NCBI GenBank assembly: GCA_021234155.1
Contig: JAJEKV010000064.1
Coordinates: forward strand, 5,518,001 to 5,582,000
Source of the DNA: Isoetes taiwanensis
Taxonomy: Eukaryota; Streptophyta; Lycopodiopsida; Isoetales; Isoetaceae
Length of the DNA stretch: 64,000 bases
Direction: 5' to 3'
The notes below the pieces were generated by a model. The model made no database searches. It was given only the letters and a program-made list of their open reading frames with translations, and was not told the DNA's origin. The translations under genes and the position numbers were made by a program. Below, in pieces: positions 12,249 through 24,125 of this stretch; within the stretch, counting starts at the first letter, position 1; each line of letters opens with the position of its first letter.

Positions 12249-13995
12249 TCCCACTTCTGGCTCGATGCCTGTGCACCATATCTGCACACCACAATGTCCA
12301 ATAACTCTGTCATTTCCAGAGCCTCCATCAATATCTGCTTGAGGTTTTTATGCACTAGTTCCAGTGAAGTTGCTCTTTGGTGGACCTGTTAAACATTGTG
12401 AAGAGAACTATGGATTCTTGCCCTGTTCTGATAACATTCCTGGCAACCTCTTCCTCTTGCTAGTCTATGGATTGTTTCTGCTCAAAGCAGCACAGCTTCT
12501 TTCTGATGGAAGTGAGTTGCTGTTAACTGTTTTGAATCCTGGCATCATTGGAGGTCTCCTTCTACCCATTCTCGGCGCATTACCAGATGCACCTCATTCT
12601 CGTGTCTGGAATGGCTGCCAACCCAGAAGACGCCCAGTCACAGGTGCTGGTTGGAATGGGACTTCTTGCAGGATCAACAGTGATGTTGCTGACACTGCTG
12701 TGGGGATCATCTCTTATAGTTGGAAGGTGTGACATGTATGAGAACAATGGACAAATCGTGGCAAAGGATCGCACAATAACTAAATCATTCAGTCCATTTG
12801 GAACTGGAGTCACCACAGACATGCAAACAAGAAAAGCAGCCTGGATTATGATTGCAACTGTCTTGCCTTATCTCATAGCTCAAGTTCCTCATGCTTTTGG
12901 AAAGCGGTCTCTTGGGCATGGGTTTTGTATAGCAGCTTGTGCGCTTTCATTTGCGAGACTTCTCAGCTACTGCATTTATCAGGTAGCATCTCCTTGGATT
13001 CAACAATGGCATATATATTGGGCAAAGCACCATTGCATGAAATCACATCTTCTGCACCAAGTATCCCAGTATACACACCAACAGTCGTGGGGCAGTCTCT
13101 ATCAAAGTGATGACGCCACCCCAAATAGAGATGTTCTTCTTAAAATATTTAAATTTTTTGATGCAAACAATGATCAATATCTTTCTGAGAACGAATTCAG
13201 AGGCCTGGTATTGGGACTAGGAATGAGATACTATTTACCAGAAGAGACAGAAGCTATGGATTAGCTAAGGGAATTTGATATATCTAGAGATGGCCTTATT
13301 TCAGAAGATGAATTTGTAGATGGAGTGGCCAAATGGATGAAATCAGTCCATTTGAGGAGTGTGAGCATGATAAATAAGCCCGAGTTTTGGGATCATGAAG
13401 CACAGAAAGCAGATTCAAAATTGCAGGCATTGTTGGAGGAATACAAAGGTGAAGGAGAAGATGAAGAGGATACAGAGGACGAAGCAGGAAGGCCAACTAA
13501 AAGACAGTTGGTTGTTAGGGCAACCATGTTGATTTTGGCTGGAGCTTTAATGGCAGGAGTATTTGCAGACCCTTTAGTAGATGCAATAGATAACTTTTCA
13601 AAGGCAAGCAAGATACCTTCATTCGTCATAGCATTTGTAGCAACTCCAATGGCCACAAATTCGAAGCGATATCTTCAATCCTGTTTGCTGCAAATAGGAG
13701 GAAACTTAATATATCCATGACGTATTCTCAGATTTATGGAGCTGTAACCATGAACAACACTCTTTGCGTGGGGATTTTTTTGGCCATTGTTGCGATCCGT
13801 AGACTGGAGTGGAACTTCTCATCTGAGGTTGCTACTATTGGTTTGGTGACAGTGATTATGGGAATAATTGGAGGTCAGAGAACAACATTTATTATTTTTG
13901 TATCCACTCTCCATAGCCCTTGTTGCTGTCCTTGACTACAAGCTTGGCTGGCAGTGATGAAAAGAATTGTTGGCTCTGAATTCAAAAAAAAAAAA
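12249..13995 (+). pseudogene. NCL: Processed pseudogene (retrocopy) of an NCL-type EF-hand Na+/Ca2+ exchanger
   Basis: The frames reconstruct most of an NCL/EF-CAX protein with no intron: CEENYGFLPCSDNIPGNLF near 12395, the first exchanger repeat (GSELLLTVLNPGIIGGLLLP) near 12510, AGSTVMLLTLLWGSSLIVG near 12670, EF hands DANNDQYLSENE (13161 on) and DISRDGLISEDE (about 13276 on), the second exchanger repeat AGVFADPLVDAIDNFSKAS, and a C-terminus ending DYKLGWQ at about 13956. Lesions: frameshift near 12592, TAG at 13264-13266, frameshift near 13660 and another near 13893. A 13-base A run at 13984-13996 follows the stop by about 30 bp, and 13-bp TSDs flank the unit. The parents are tonoplast or plasma-membrane cation exchangers; this copy is dead and its N-terminus unrecognisable. 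Confidence 0.88.
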
Positions 13996-14008
13996 ATGTT
14001 TATGATTC
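13996..14008. repeat. Right 13-bp target-site duplication of the NCL retrocopy
   Basis: Exact copy of 12236-12248. Its first A is also the last A of the poly(A) tract. Confidence 0.8.
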
Positions 14009-17000
14009 AAAACCCAACTATACCATCGCTCTTGACATTTGTAAGAGGCTGTATATATGCACAGTATGGGATTTTCTCCTCCGCCTTCCACTATTTCTTG
14101 ACGATTTCAAAGTCAAATGAATCATATAATAGCATCGTCATCCAGCAACAACAGGTTTTCCCTGCCTCTATACAAACAGGAGTGAGGCTTTTCAGGTCTT
14201 TTTAAGTGTCTCTTTTCTGAAATGAAATTGGCCCTATTTGCAAGATTCCGGATCAGGTTATTTGTGCGAGATTTGATACTTAATTTTTTTGCTTTTCTTC
14301 CATTTCATTGTTTGCGTTTCTATGCAGGTTAAAATGGAGAATGCTTTGTTGCTGCTCTTCAGAGGCATTCAGAAAATGATTCAGCTAACATTCAGGACAA
14401 ATCCTTATTTGCAGATAAAAGTAAGAGTTGAAGTTATTGTTTAATGGTGCTTGATTTTTTAGATGCACATTGTCAAGCCTCCACATTTGGATTTCATTGC
14501 TTTAAATATTAGGATGCAGCAGCCCAAGGTGCAGATCAAGGTTAAGATGATGCAGATCAGGATATGATGATGGTTTGACACCTTTCTTATCTCTTTGTTG
14601 TGATAATTTGGATAACCTTTCTGATCTTTTTTTGTTATAATAAGATTTTAGCGAAAGTATGTTTGATTATACATCCATCATGAAGCTTTTTCAAGCTATT
14701 TTGATCTGATTTTCAAATGCCTTACGTTGACATCTAGAATTGCTTAAATGGCATAGATGTAAAATATTGACATGATTATACAATTGATATTATTATGCAA
14801 TGCAGTTCACTTTTGCAGATCCATATGTAGTATGTCACTTAGCATCTAAAAATAAGGATATTTTTGTATATTTCAGACTGTAATATATATAACATGCATC
14901 TTATGATGAATATTTGGGTTTTAACTTCCAGATACTGCATGTTTTCAGAGATTGAGAAGCACGTTCACAACAAAGAGAACTACATAAGCATAAATGTCAC
15001 CTCAAATATTATGTTCCAATTAAAGGTATGTAGTTGATACATTGTCTTATATAGATGCACATTTTACCAATCCATCAAGGCTTTGTGCCATCTTTAGTAA
15101 AGTAAAAGCAAATTCTGGCGATTCTAAGTTAGAATGTAGACCAAAATTAATATTGAAATGATAGAATATAGTAGTATTTGTTGTTTATCGAATGTAAAAA
15201 AGATGTCACAAGTTTGAAGGTGTTACATGTACCATTACCAGTTTTTGAGATTGGTTCACTTATTATAGCTATCAATTTAGCCATTTATTTTGGTCTCTAA
15301 ACTTCCACATCAGACATATTCATGCATGATACCTTCATTTTGCAAGAGAAACAAGAGAATACTCTTCTCTGGGGTCTGTAGGCATAAATTAATTTGAACT
15401 CTTTGTTTGTATGATATATCAGGGAAGGGGGATTTTACTTGAAATAAGCTCTTAAAATATCTTAGCTGCAAAATGTTTATACGAATCTGTAGGAACTTTA
15501 GTTATTTTCTTCTTTCAGCATGTGGATCCTCCCAAAGAAACGAACACAACTAAGGTTAAAAGCAATGTGAAACTGCAGAAGAATTTGCTGGATGTGAGGA
15601 TGGAAGAGAGTTATTGAGATTATTGCAGCATGTCTATGACACAACAGGGTGATAGAAGGCTCTATACAATAACATTCTTGCATTTTATTGAAATGAAAAG
15701 CTTGAAGATGCAGTCTTGAGTTCTGATAATTCAAGATGTGAACTGCACCACAATGAATAGTCTCGCTGATTCACCGGAGGATCTTGCCAGCTTGGATTGG
15801 GCTTCCAAAAGTTTATTTATTTTTCTATGTTACCATCGCACCTTTATTTGGGATGACAAGTGTGTTTATGACCACGCTATTCTTTGCTTTGACATGTTGT
15901 TCCACGAAGTTTGTAACTCGGGACTCACATAAGTAAAATATCCATCAAATTATTTGGCATTTGTGATGCTCTATTTTACCACATTACCAACAAAGGCTAG
16001 AAATATGATAATTTTTTGTTGTCAATGGTAAAGACTAAAGAATCATTAACTTCTAAAAAATTATTGTGCTCTAATGTTAATTTTGTATGAGAGCATTATA
16101 TAATGGTGGTGTAATGCTGGTGTTGTGTATGTGCATGCCAAAAACAACCATGGCATAGTCAACTTATGCGACCTTTCCACTCATCGAGTTTCAATTATAG
16201 AAATTGGATAAGATTCAATTATAGAGACCAATCTATTGGTATGGAGCTATGTTTGGCATAATAAATACATAAAGACAATGTTGTTTTGCCCCCATGGCCA
16301 ACATGGGATTAAAATATCTAAGGGTCACATTTTCAATTGGGCCTTCTCTCGCAAGTGACACTTGCAGTTGCACAGGAAAGGGTTTTTAAGAGTTTCTATA
16401 TTAGGTGCACAAATGTTGACTTGGGTTTTTAAGAGGTAGCTACATTAGGATGTTTGTTTTAATCAGGATGGTTAGTGACAATTCATTTCTCATATACTTC
16501 AAATGGTACTGATATTTTAGGGATCAAGGGTGAAATTCTTGTTGAAAATAAGAATCAAGCATCGAGTATTGTATTGTTTTGAAGTAGCAATTTTGATTAA
16601 TTGTAAAAACTGACTTTGAAGTATGATTTAAGCCACTTCACCCTCGGGTCACGGAAGGCAACCCTCTGTGCGTAGCACCTTGTTTAATTATAGTCAAGGT
16701 ACCTGCCATTAGCTTCCTTTGTATTTTGTCAATAATCAGATAAAACGATGAACTACTAGTTAATAACCAGATAAGTCTACCAAAGTAACAGGTATTCTTA
16801 ATGTTTTTCTTACTATCTCTCAGGCTTTTTTCTTGCAAGTATAGGGAAGGGTTGGCCTCTACTGTAAACGTGGAGGTCAGCCCTCCCCTAGTTTATAGAT
16901 TAGAGTATGACCATAGGAGGCCATTACCCTACCTACGGATGGAGGTAGACTTTTTTATATAGTTACTTAAAGACATGCTATCTCATTGAGAGTTTATAAA

Positions 17001-17580
17001 GTAAGATTTTAGTTCACATCCATGAGATAAGTCCAATCACATTATACTAGAGTATAATCTTTAGACCATGTAACATGTAGGTGTCTCTAAATGGAATAAA
17101 TTCAATAGTTTACCACTTGTTTATGATTGATATTTGCTCGATACCATGTATCTCACTACCCACTTGACGTGTCTACTTGATAGGGGATAAGCCATCCTTA
17201 TAATGATAAAGCTGATTATATTCTAAATTCCTATAGTACATGACAGGTTACATACCGTGAATTGGATATGGTTTTTTACAGTGCATTTATGGATGTAGTT
17301 GAATTATAGGCTCTGAATACATCAGTATACTTGATATTCTACCTAACTATACGAAACTAGCAAAGATATACACGTTATAGTGATAGGGAAGGATTTTCAG
17401 CGCTTGTTCTTTAGGTTTACTTGAAGGTAGCTGGGCCGCTTGGGAAAGCTTCATGGGTAAGTTTACAGTCAACTTTCTCTTCTTAAATAAGTGCAAATAG
17501 ATGGCCACGATCTTTGGCCTAATTCCGATAGCAGAATGGATGCTAGAAAGGGTGCAAACTTTATGATCTGCTAGATATTT
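14009..17580. other. No recognised gene; a few exon-like blocks on +
   Basis: Mostly AT-rich. Short blocks bounded by plausible splice signals occur at about 14330-14420 (ENALLLLFRGIQKMIQLTF, then GTAAGAG), 14514-14541 (then GTTAAG), 14950-15027 (IEKHVHNKENYISINVTSN, then GTATGT) and 15520-15618 (after TTTCAG; HVDPPKETNTTKVKSNVK, then a stop). They could be the remains of one plus-strand gene or spliced noncoding sequence. I recognise no family. Confidence 0.25.
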
Positions 17581-17672
17581 GGCATGCTGCAACAGAGACG
17601 TACTGAAAAGACTCTCTGGGTTTACAAAGTTCCTGGGCTTTTGCCTTTTAGGTTTTACGTCATAAGGAATAA

Positions 17673-18290
17673 AATGGCAGATTATGACACAGATGGTATG
17701 TTCTTCAATTCCAACTCTGAGAGTGAGGAAATACTGAATGGATACTTAGAAGAATGGTTGGAACTCTGCCTAGATAAACTAGACTCGAGTGATCCAACGT
17801 TTACTAAAGAGGTTTTTTTGAGATGGGACAGAAACGAGGAAAATCTGACGCTCATGGAGGCAATAAGCAATTTAGTTATGGTGCAAAGATGCCTAAGACA
17901 GATCTTTCACATCCCATAAGTGCTGCTAAAGCGTTTGTTCCTAAAACACAGCCTGAAAATGATTATGAGTCCGAACAAGAAGAAATACAGGTAATTTTGA
18001 TGTCTCCTTTAATAAAATAATATTAGTTGTGGGAGAGTAACACAATCGGAAGAAGATTACAAGGTTTATATGAAATGGTATAAGAAAGCCTTAGGGCTCA
18101 TGTTTGATATTGAAATTCATTATTTACTCTTTTTACTTGTGAATATTATAATTTTTATTCTAGCAATGCTTGGACAACTGGTACAAGGGGTAACAGGCTA
18201 TAAGCTGAGATTACCCAAGGTACCTTTTGGCCCTTGCAATGTCACCCGTAAACTTGCTAACATTGTATTAAATGGCTGCAGGTACGGGTA
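17673..18290 (+). pseudogene. Unidentified coding-like segment
   Basis: An ATG at 17673 opens an acidic frame (MADYDTDGMFFNSNSESEE). Near 17822 the better-looking frame shifts to GQKRGKSDAHGGNKQFSYG..., running to a donor-like GTAATT at 17991 after ESEQEEIQ. Another block at 18220-18281 (KVPFGPCNVTRKLANIVLNG) lies between an AG and a GTACGG donor. This looks like a low-quality gene or transposon fragment with a frameshift or small intron near 17820. No domain recognised. Confidence 0.3.
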
Positions 18291-18669
18291 ATCTCTTCCC
18301 TTTGTGCTTTATGTTGTCCTTGCTGCTCTTATGTGGCGAATTTGAGGGTATAAAACGTGAAGACAAAGGGGAAACTAGCAAAGTTGTTCTTATATCCAAG
18401 TTGATTGAATGATTATCTTTAAGAGAACATCAGGTAACAAGTTTTAATTTCTTAGCTTTATAGCTACTATTACAGATTTGTTTCGCAGTCTTGTTAAGTT
18501 TTCAATCAAAGCATAGGGCCTTATTTTGCTACTTAAAGGCTGGCTGCATTTTTGGATAAGAAAGTTAAAAGCCATCAGTATTTGGCTCGTGTTGTTATGG
18601 GAAACAATATTATGCTTAGATTCAGGTTATGTAAAACAATGAACTACTAGTAGCGTAAATTATGAGCAT

Positions 18670-19040
18670 TTGAATTCTGATATAGCCTGTATATTGTGTT
18701 CAGCAAGTCAAAGGGGGTCCATAGCTGCCATAATGTGTCCCATAACTTGTCCCAGAACACTGTGTCAAAAGCTTTTGCAAAATCCATGAAACAACAATAC
18801 AGGTTTTACCGGCGATTCCTGCTATTCTCAATCAGTGTGTGCAGAGTGAAGATATGATCAATGGTGGAATGCCCGGGCCGGAAGCATGCATGTGTCAGAG
18901 CATGCACCTCTGCCTCTTCTGCCCATATCATAAGTCGCTGCTCAAGGACGCCAGCCAACAGTTTTGCAAAGAGAGAGCTGACCATAATAGTGCGATAGTT
19001 AGCTAGGCATTGAGGGCCACCTGCCTTGTATATGGGCACA
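18670..19040 (-). pseudogene. LINE reverse-transcriptase N-terminal part
   Basis: Contains the NYR, GFRPGHST-like (here CFRPGHST) and FxDFxKAFD blocks in the right order. A stop separates the last two (near 18806). The catalytic YADD region and everything after it are absent. Confidence 0.78.
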
Positions 19041-19701
19041 ACTCTACTAGTGGTCCATTACGGAGGGAAGCCTTCTTGCAATGCTTTATTGAATAGTGTC
19101 GTGAGGACAGGCACCATTGGAGGCCCAGTCCATTTCAGAAGTTCTGCCTGCATGCCATCTAAATCTGTTGCCTTCCCATTAGCTAGGCATTGCAGGCCCA
19201 TGATGACATCCCCTTCTGTGATGACTGGTTCTCTGCGAGGTATCTGGCTTTCTTGTTCTTGAGGAAAGAGCGGTATTGACTGATGGCCTGTGGGCGGAAG
19301 GTGGGATCAGTGACTTGCTGGAGTCCACTTTTGATCTCCTGACATTCATCATCGAACCATCTGTTGCGGAAGAAGGTGGTAGCAGCCGAGGTCCTCAATG
19401 AGTGGCCTCTCCCAAAGCATCTTTCAGCGGCTGTCAGAAGCAGGTGAGTCAGCTAGGCAGATTGCTGTTGGTGTGGGGAGCTACAGTAGTCCTGCCAGAT
19501 CATGCTCAAGCAGCTCGGCATAGGTCTTTGCACGGTCGTAATCCAGGTGCAGCCGGGGCACCTGGAGCGTTGAGGCAATGTATGCACGAGGAGCCTGCGA
19601 ATTTACATGCAAAAAAGGGGGCTGGTGGTCTGAGTCCACTTTCTCGTCCCGAGTGTTTGTTCCAATGCAAAAATGGGTAACCAGGTGCGGATCCTATTCC
19701 T

Positions 19702-20260
19702 CTACCAGCACGTAATCCACCACACTAGAGCCACCCCCTTGGTTCTCCTATCTATAAGTGCAGCAGCTGGAAGATGACCATTGTGCCAACTCATTACAAA
19801 TAGCCAGGTCAAAGATACTAACCAGCAACAACAACGCATGCCATAGCGTAAGATATGGTTGTCATCTGATATCCTTGACGAAGCCACCTCTGCGGGGTTC
19901 AACTGCAAGACGTCCTCTGCCAGGGGCTCAAATTTCGGGACCTGCTCGGCTCCAGTGCGTGCATTAAAGTCTCCAAGCAGCATGAACCTTGCCAAACTGT
20001 TTATGCTGATGTATGTCGTCATATAGATCGACATAGGGCTCCAATCTATCCACACCCGAAGGAGTGTTATAGAAGTTGCTCTCGGCATGTGGAAAGTAGC
20101 ATACTGCTACAAAGACGATGATGTCACTGTCATGCTGCACGCGCACCCACAAGTAGCGATTGTACCTGTCTGTTTTGTGCAGCGAGACTGACTGCACCAA
20201 GGTTGCATGATAGTAGCAGGCTACCCCCCATGCCCTCGCTTGCCTGTGCAGTCATTGAAC
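19702..20260 (-). pseudogene. LINE endonuclease domain remnant
   Basis: LGDFNARTG is the conserved Asp-Asn motif of LINE APE-type endonucleases. Upstream frames carry YLWVRVQHDSDIIVFVAVCY, matching the preceding beta-strand region. At least two frame changes interrupt it. Confidence 0.7.
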
Positions 20261-21990
20261 ACCGAGAAAAGCAGATAGCCTGGGAGGTCCGGCAGTCTGT
20301 GCCTTACATGTTCTCATGTTTCCATGAGGAAAATGATATCCATATCTGGTGCAATAGAGTTGAGACTCTCCCCTTTCTGTCAAGGGAAGCCCCAATAGTT
20401 CCAAGATACCATAAGGAGGCACAGTTCCTATTTGTTGGCATTTGACGTAGATGCACGCTGATCTGTGCCGGCAGCAATTGCTGGAACAGTTGGAGCAGCG
20501 GGAGCAAGAGGTGCAACAGGGGTACCAGGGGAGCTTGCGGCAAACTGTGGTGGGAGTAGTAGGAGTGGCAGCAGAAGGGGCAGCTCCTGTAATGGTAGCA
20601 AAAGGGCCCCTGGTTGCTGTAGCAGCTTGACATATTGCATAGGTGACCTCAGCAGGTGCCAGCCTAAAAATGCGAAGCTTGCCTCAGACCAATCCTGCAG
20701 CGCCCCCTCGACGGTAGACATCCCCGACTTGAGCCAACTCATGCCTGTGGGACTCCTATTGCGTCGGAGTAAGATCCTGGTCAACATACATGGTGGTCCC
20801 CTTCAATTGCGTACGTTGACGCAAAATTGCCATACCCACTCGTGTGTCTGCAACCGTGAAGGTGACAACGCATGGGTGATCTGTGCGTTGAGGCCTAAGG
20901 CAGCTTGTTCGGACAATTTGGACTGTGGTCTGAAATGCCATGCGAGATAGGAACTGATCTTGGAGGCGCCTTGGTGAGATCCTCTCCTGCTTCCTCTGGG
21001 AGTCCACGCACCACCACATTGTGACGTCGCCGGACCTACTCTTGCTGCTCACTGAGTCGGGGGACAACATTGGTTGTGCCAACAAATGACTATTATCTGG
21101 GGTGTGTGGGCTGTTCACAGCAAGGGGGGTGTAGTGCTCGAGATGGAGCAGGTGTTGTCTGTTTCCATGGTTGGCGCCTTGCAGGCTGCTGGGCATGTGG
21201 GCTTGTCTGGCCCCGTGTTGCAGCCTCTGCTACCTGAAGTTGGGAGCCTAGCTCCTGTTGAAATTTCTGCTGCCTGGCCAGCTCATTCGTGCATTGCCAT
21301 AATTGTTCATGGACCTCGACATGGAGGCTCTTGTCTTGCTGGGCAACGGTTGCCTGGAGCTCCTGTATCTCCCCATCTTGTGTCTCAGTAGGGTTCTCAG
21401 CTATGTCTGGCTCGCTTCGAAGGCAGCTCGGACGTTCCACATTGTGGTGGCAGCCCCCTTAACTTCTGACTGGAGGCGGGAGATGGTTGCCACTGTATCC
21501 TGCTCAGCACACTGCCTGTCATGTGCCATGATCTCTACGGTGGTGAGGAGGAAATCAATGCGAGCTCGCAAGTCAGCAAGACCCTGCTTTTCATGTTGCC
21601 TCTCAAAGTGTGCCAAGCGAATCCCGTCTTCTAACTACTGCATGCGGGTTTCCGTCTCTGCAATCTGTTGCCTCTCCGCTGCCAACTGCCTTTTGAGCAC
21701 GTGGAACACCGAAGATTGGATCTCTTTTGCCAGGCCTGCAATCCAGGTCCTGTTGCTCTCAATTCTTGCCTCCATTTGTTTCAAGGCCTTTGTCTGCGCC
21801 TGCGCTTAGTGCATCGTCGGGCCTGAGTAGTATTCATCCGTCTCTCGGGTCGCTCTCATAGATTGGGCCTTCGCCCGGGTCTCTTTCCTCATGGAAAATG
21901 TTTCTCCCTTACCCTTGCTATCCGATCGGGCCGTTTTCGCGATAGTCCCTCCCCCTGGTTCTCCCAGGCAGGCTGGGGCTGGCGCAGGGG

Positions 21991-23593
21991 CTGGGGTTGG
22001 GCTTGAGGGATGTCATTGTTCTAATGGGCTAGAGAGAGAAAGTGGTCCAGAGGTTTGTTAGCATATGCTCTATTTATATATTCTATTTATATGCAATAAG
22101 ACTAGGGTTCCACTTTTGTATGCCTCTCTCTCAAGGAAGTGAAGTGGGCTCAAATGTATCACACTCAAGGTGGGACTTATGGGTTTGGAGGCTGAAGCAC
22201 CTACATCAAAGCCCATAGTACTACCCCAGAGTCTAGGGATCTCAGTGTGTAGTGAGTGCAGATTACACATCTAGTTGACTGGGGAGCAAGAGTTACAGAA
22301 TGGAAGTCCCATCCTCCTTTGCATCAAAGCCAGGTTACAATCCGCAATGAGGTCACTTAATAAAGCACATGCCTTCTAAGTTGGGAGCGCTTGGCGTCAT
22401 CCCGCCGCTCAATTATGGTATTCCCAGATCTAATGAGGCAATATCAATAATATCCTCATTTTTGGGCTAGATCTTGCATAAAGTAATACTTATACTTCTA
22501 ACCATGTGGTACCGAGACAACATGTGGGCTTGATTTGGCACCCAAATAGGCTCAATAGCCTGCTAATATTAGGAGCATACTACTAATGCATAATACTACT
22601 AACCAGGGACTCTAGAGTATACTTTCAAATGCGTGCAAGATGATCAGCAATTCTTGACAAGCATCCATCCCAAACATTAGAAACTCATACGAAAGGGACC
22701 CATAAATTTAGTTAGCTATAGATTCATCATATTGGAGGATTAACTATCCAGTAATTGTTTGGAAATCCATATCAAAGTGGCTGTAGGCTAGCTGGATGCA
22801 AAGTTGGAGGAACAACGAGATAAAAGTGAATGATTGACAATGATGAAGATATATACAGAAGGGGATGGCTTATAACAGAACCATTTATGGTCATAAAATG
22901 TTTGATATTGGGACCTCGTATCTCCATTAGGGGGTTGATAACAGAGTCTCTGTAGCCATCGAATGGCTGACAGAGGACACGTATCACCAACATGGGGAGT
23001 ATTACATATTTACTCAACATTAGAGACATTATTTGCTATGAGTGCATTGAACATATTTTACTTTTTCAATACAATTGTATAATATGGTTCAACTTAATTT
23101 TGCAATGCAACTCAGTATTAGCTACTATTATTTCATTGCATCAACAACAACTACCATGTTGGTCCAAAGAACAAATGTTTAAGGATTACATCAAAACCCA
23201 TACAAACAGACACACATGCTTACGTGCATCCAACATTGCCTTAATTTACTAAAAAGAATAGATTGCTCCTCTCCGTGACTTTAGCTTATGACTTCTATTT
23301 TGCACAATTTGCAAACTCAAAATAAAGGCAAAAACATATAAATTGAGGGCTTATAAATGAGAATATACATTTCTTATGGCGTACCACATTCATGAGCATC
23401 CCGTAGGACATATGCAATCTTCTAATTATTTTAGCAAGGCTTGAGAAGAAAATCTCATAAAACTCTATAATTTGTTGGAACCATATTGATCTTACGGAGG
23501 CTACACCAACCAAAGTTGTTATGACAGAATCTGTAGGGCCATAACGTGTGCCAACTCTATGGACCATTCATATATATAAGGTGCATATAAACA
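21991..23593. other. No gene recognised
   Basis: AT-rich spacer. Frames at 22772-23029 (-) and 22992-23252 (+) have no recognisable domains. Confidence 0.45.
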
Positions 23594-23927
23594 ATTCCTG
23601 TACTTGTGCATGGCAACGTCCTGCACGTTTAAGGAAGAAAATTTGACGGTTGTTTGCATGGTTACTTTAAGAGTTTAAATAGGATGCCCAATGCTCATGT
23701 ATAAGACATGTCATCAAGAGAAGGTTAATCCTGCAAATTATGGAAAACAAGCCTCGAGGTCATTATTTCTTGTGATCTGCTCGAGGGAAAGATTAACCTT
23801 CTCTTAAACACATGTCTTATACATGAGCATTAGGCATCCTTTTTAAACTCTTGAAGTAACCACACAAATAACAGTGGATTTTTCTTCCTTAAATGTGCAT
23901 GATGTTGCCATGCACAAGTAGAGGAAT
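23594..23927. repeat. Long imperfect inverted repeat (MITE-like foldback)
   Basis: Left arm 23594-23730 (ATTCCTGTACTTGTGCATGG...) pairs with right arm 23791-23927 (...CCATGCACAAGTAGAGGAAT). Arms are about 137 bp and mostly complementary, with a loop of about 60 bp that itself contains CCTCGAGG. The matched blocks include ACTTGTGCATGGCAAC, TTTAAGGAAGAAAA, AATGCTCATGTATAAGACAT and GAGAAGGTTAATC. No coding. Could be a MITE or a young inverted duplication. Confidence 0.8.
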
Positions 23928-24125
23928 GACGGAGAGGGTTATTTCTCGTGATCTATGAGAGGGGAGGATTGACCTCTATAACCCATAGGGCTAGAAAATT
24001 ATCTTTGTAAGAAAACTTGAACGCTAGATCCTCGTAAACATATATTTGAAGCTCGACAAAACAAGCAACCATCCTTTCAATATCTGTAGATAGTAGAATA
24101 CAATCTTTCCTAGATTTTGCTAGTT

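Larger units (their letters stand above)
18665..21990 (-). mobile_element. LINE-type non-LTR retrotransposon, 3' half missing, decayed
   Basis: Read right to left (5' to 3'): ORF1-like pieces at about 21800-20430 with a Gln/Glu-rich helical part (QELQATVAQQDKSLHVEV) and a segment ending LKGTTMYVDQDLTPTQ; an AP-endonuclease region at about 20200-19700 with the motif FMLLGDFNARTG; a linker (NRWFDDECQEI...FLKNKKARYLA) at 19398-19183; and the start of reverse transcriptase at 19040-18670 with NYRTIMVSSLFAKLLAGVLE, ACFRPGHSTIDHIFTLHTLI and CCFMDFAKAFDTVFWDKLWD. The sequence stops before the YADD catalytic motif. Many stops and frame changes are present. LINEs copy via an RNA intermediate and are normally truncated at the 5' end, so loss of the 3' end here implies a later deletion. 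Confidence 0.82.

Noticed and set aside
12020..12304. Hydrophobic plus-strand frame starting MAGVFLHLL
   Set aside because: It crosses the target-site boundary of the NCL retrocopy at 12249, so it is not one gene, and it is not the exchanger's N-terminus.
20465..20950. Plus-strand Ala/Gly-rich frame
   Set aside because: Antisense shadow of the LINE ORF1 region, which has motif support on the minus strand.
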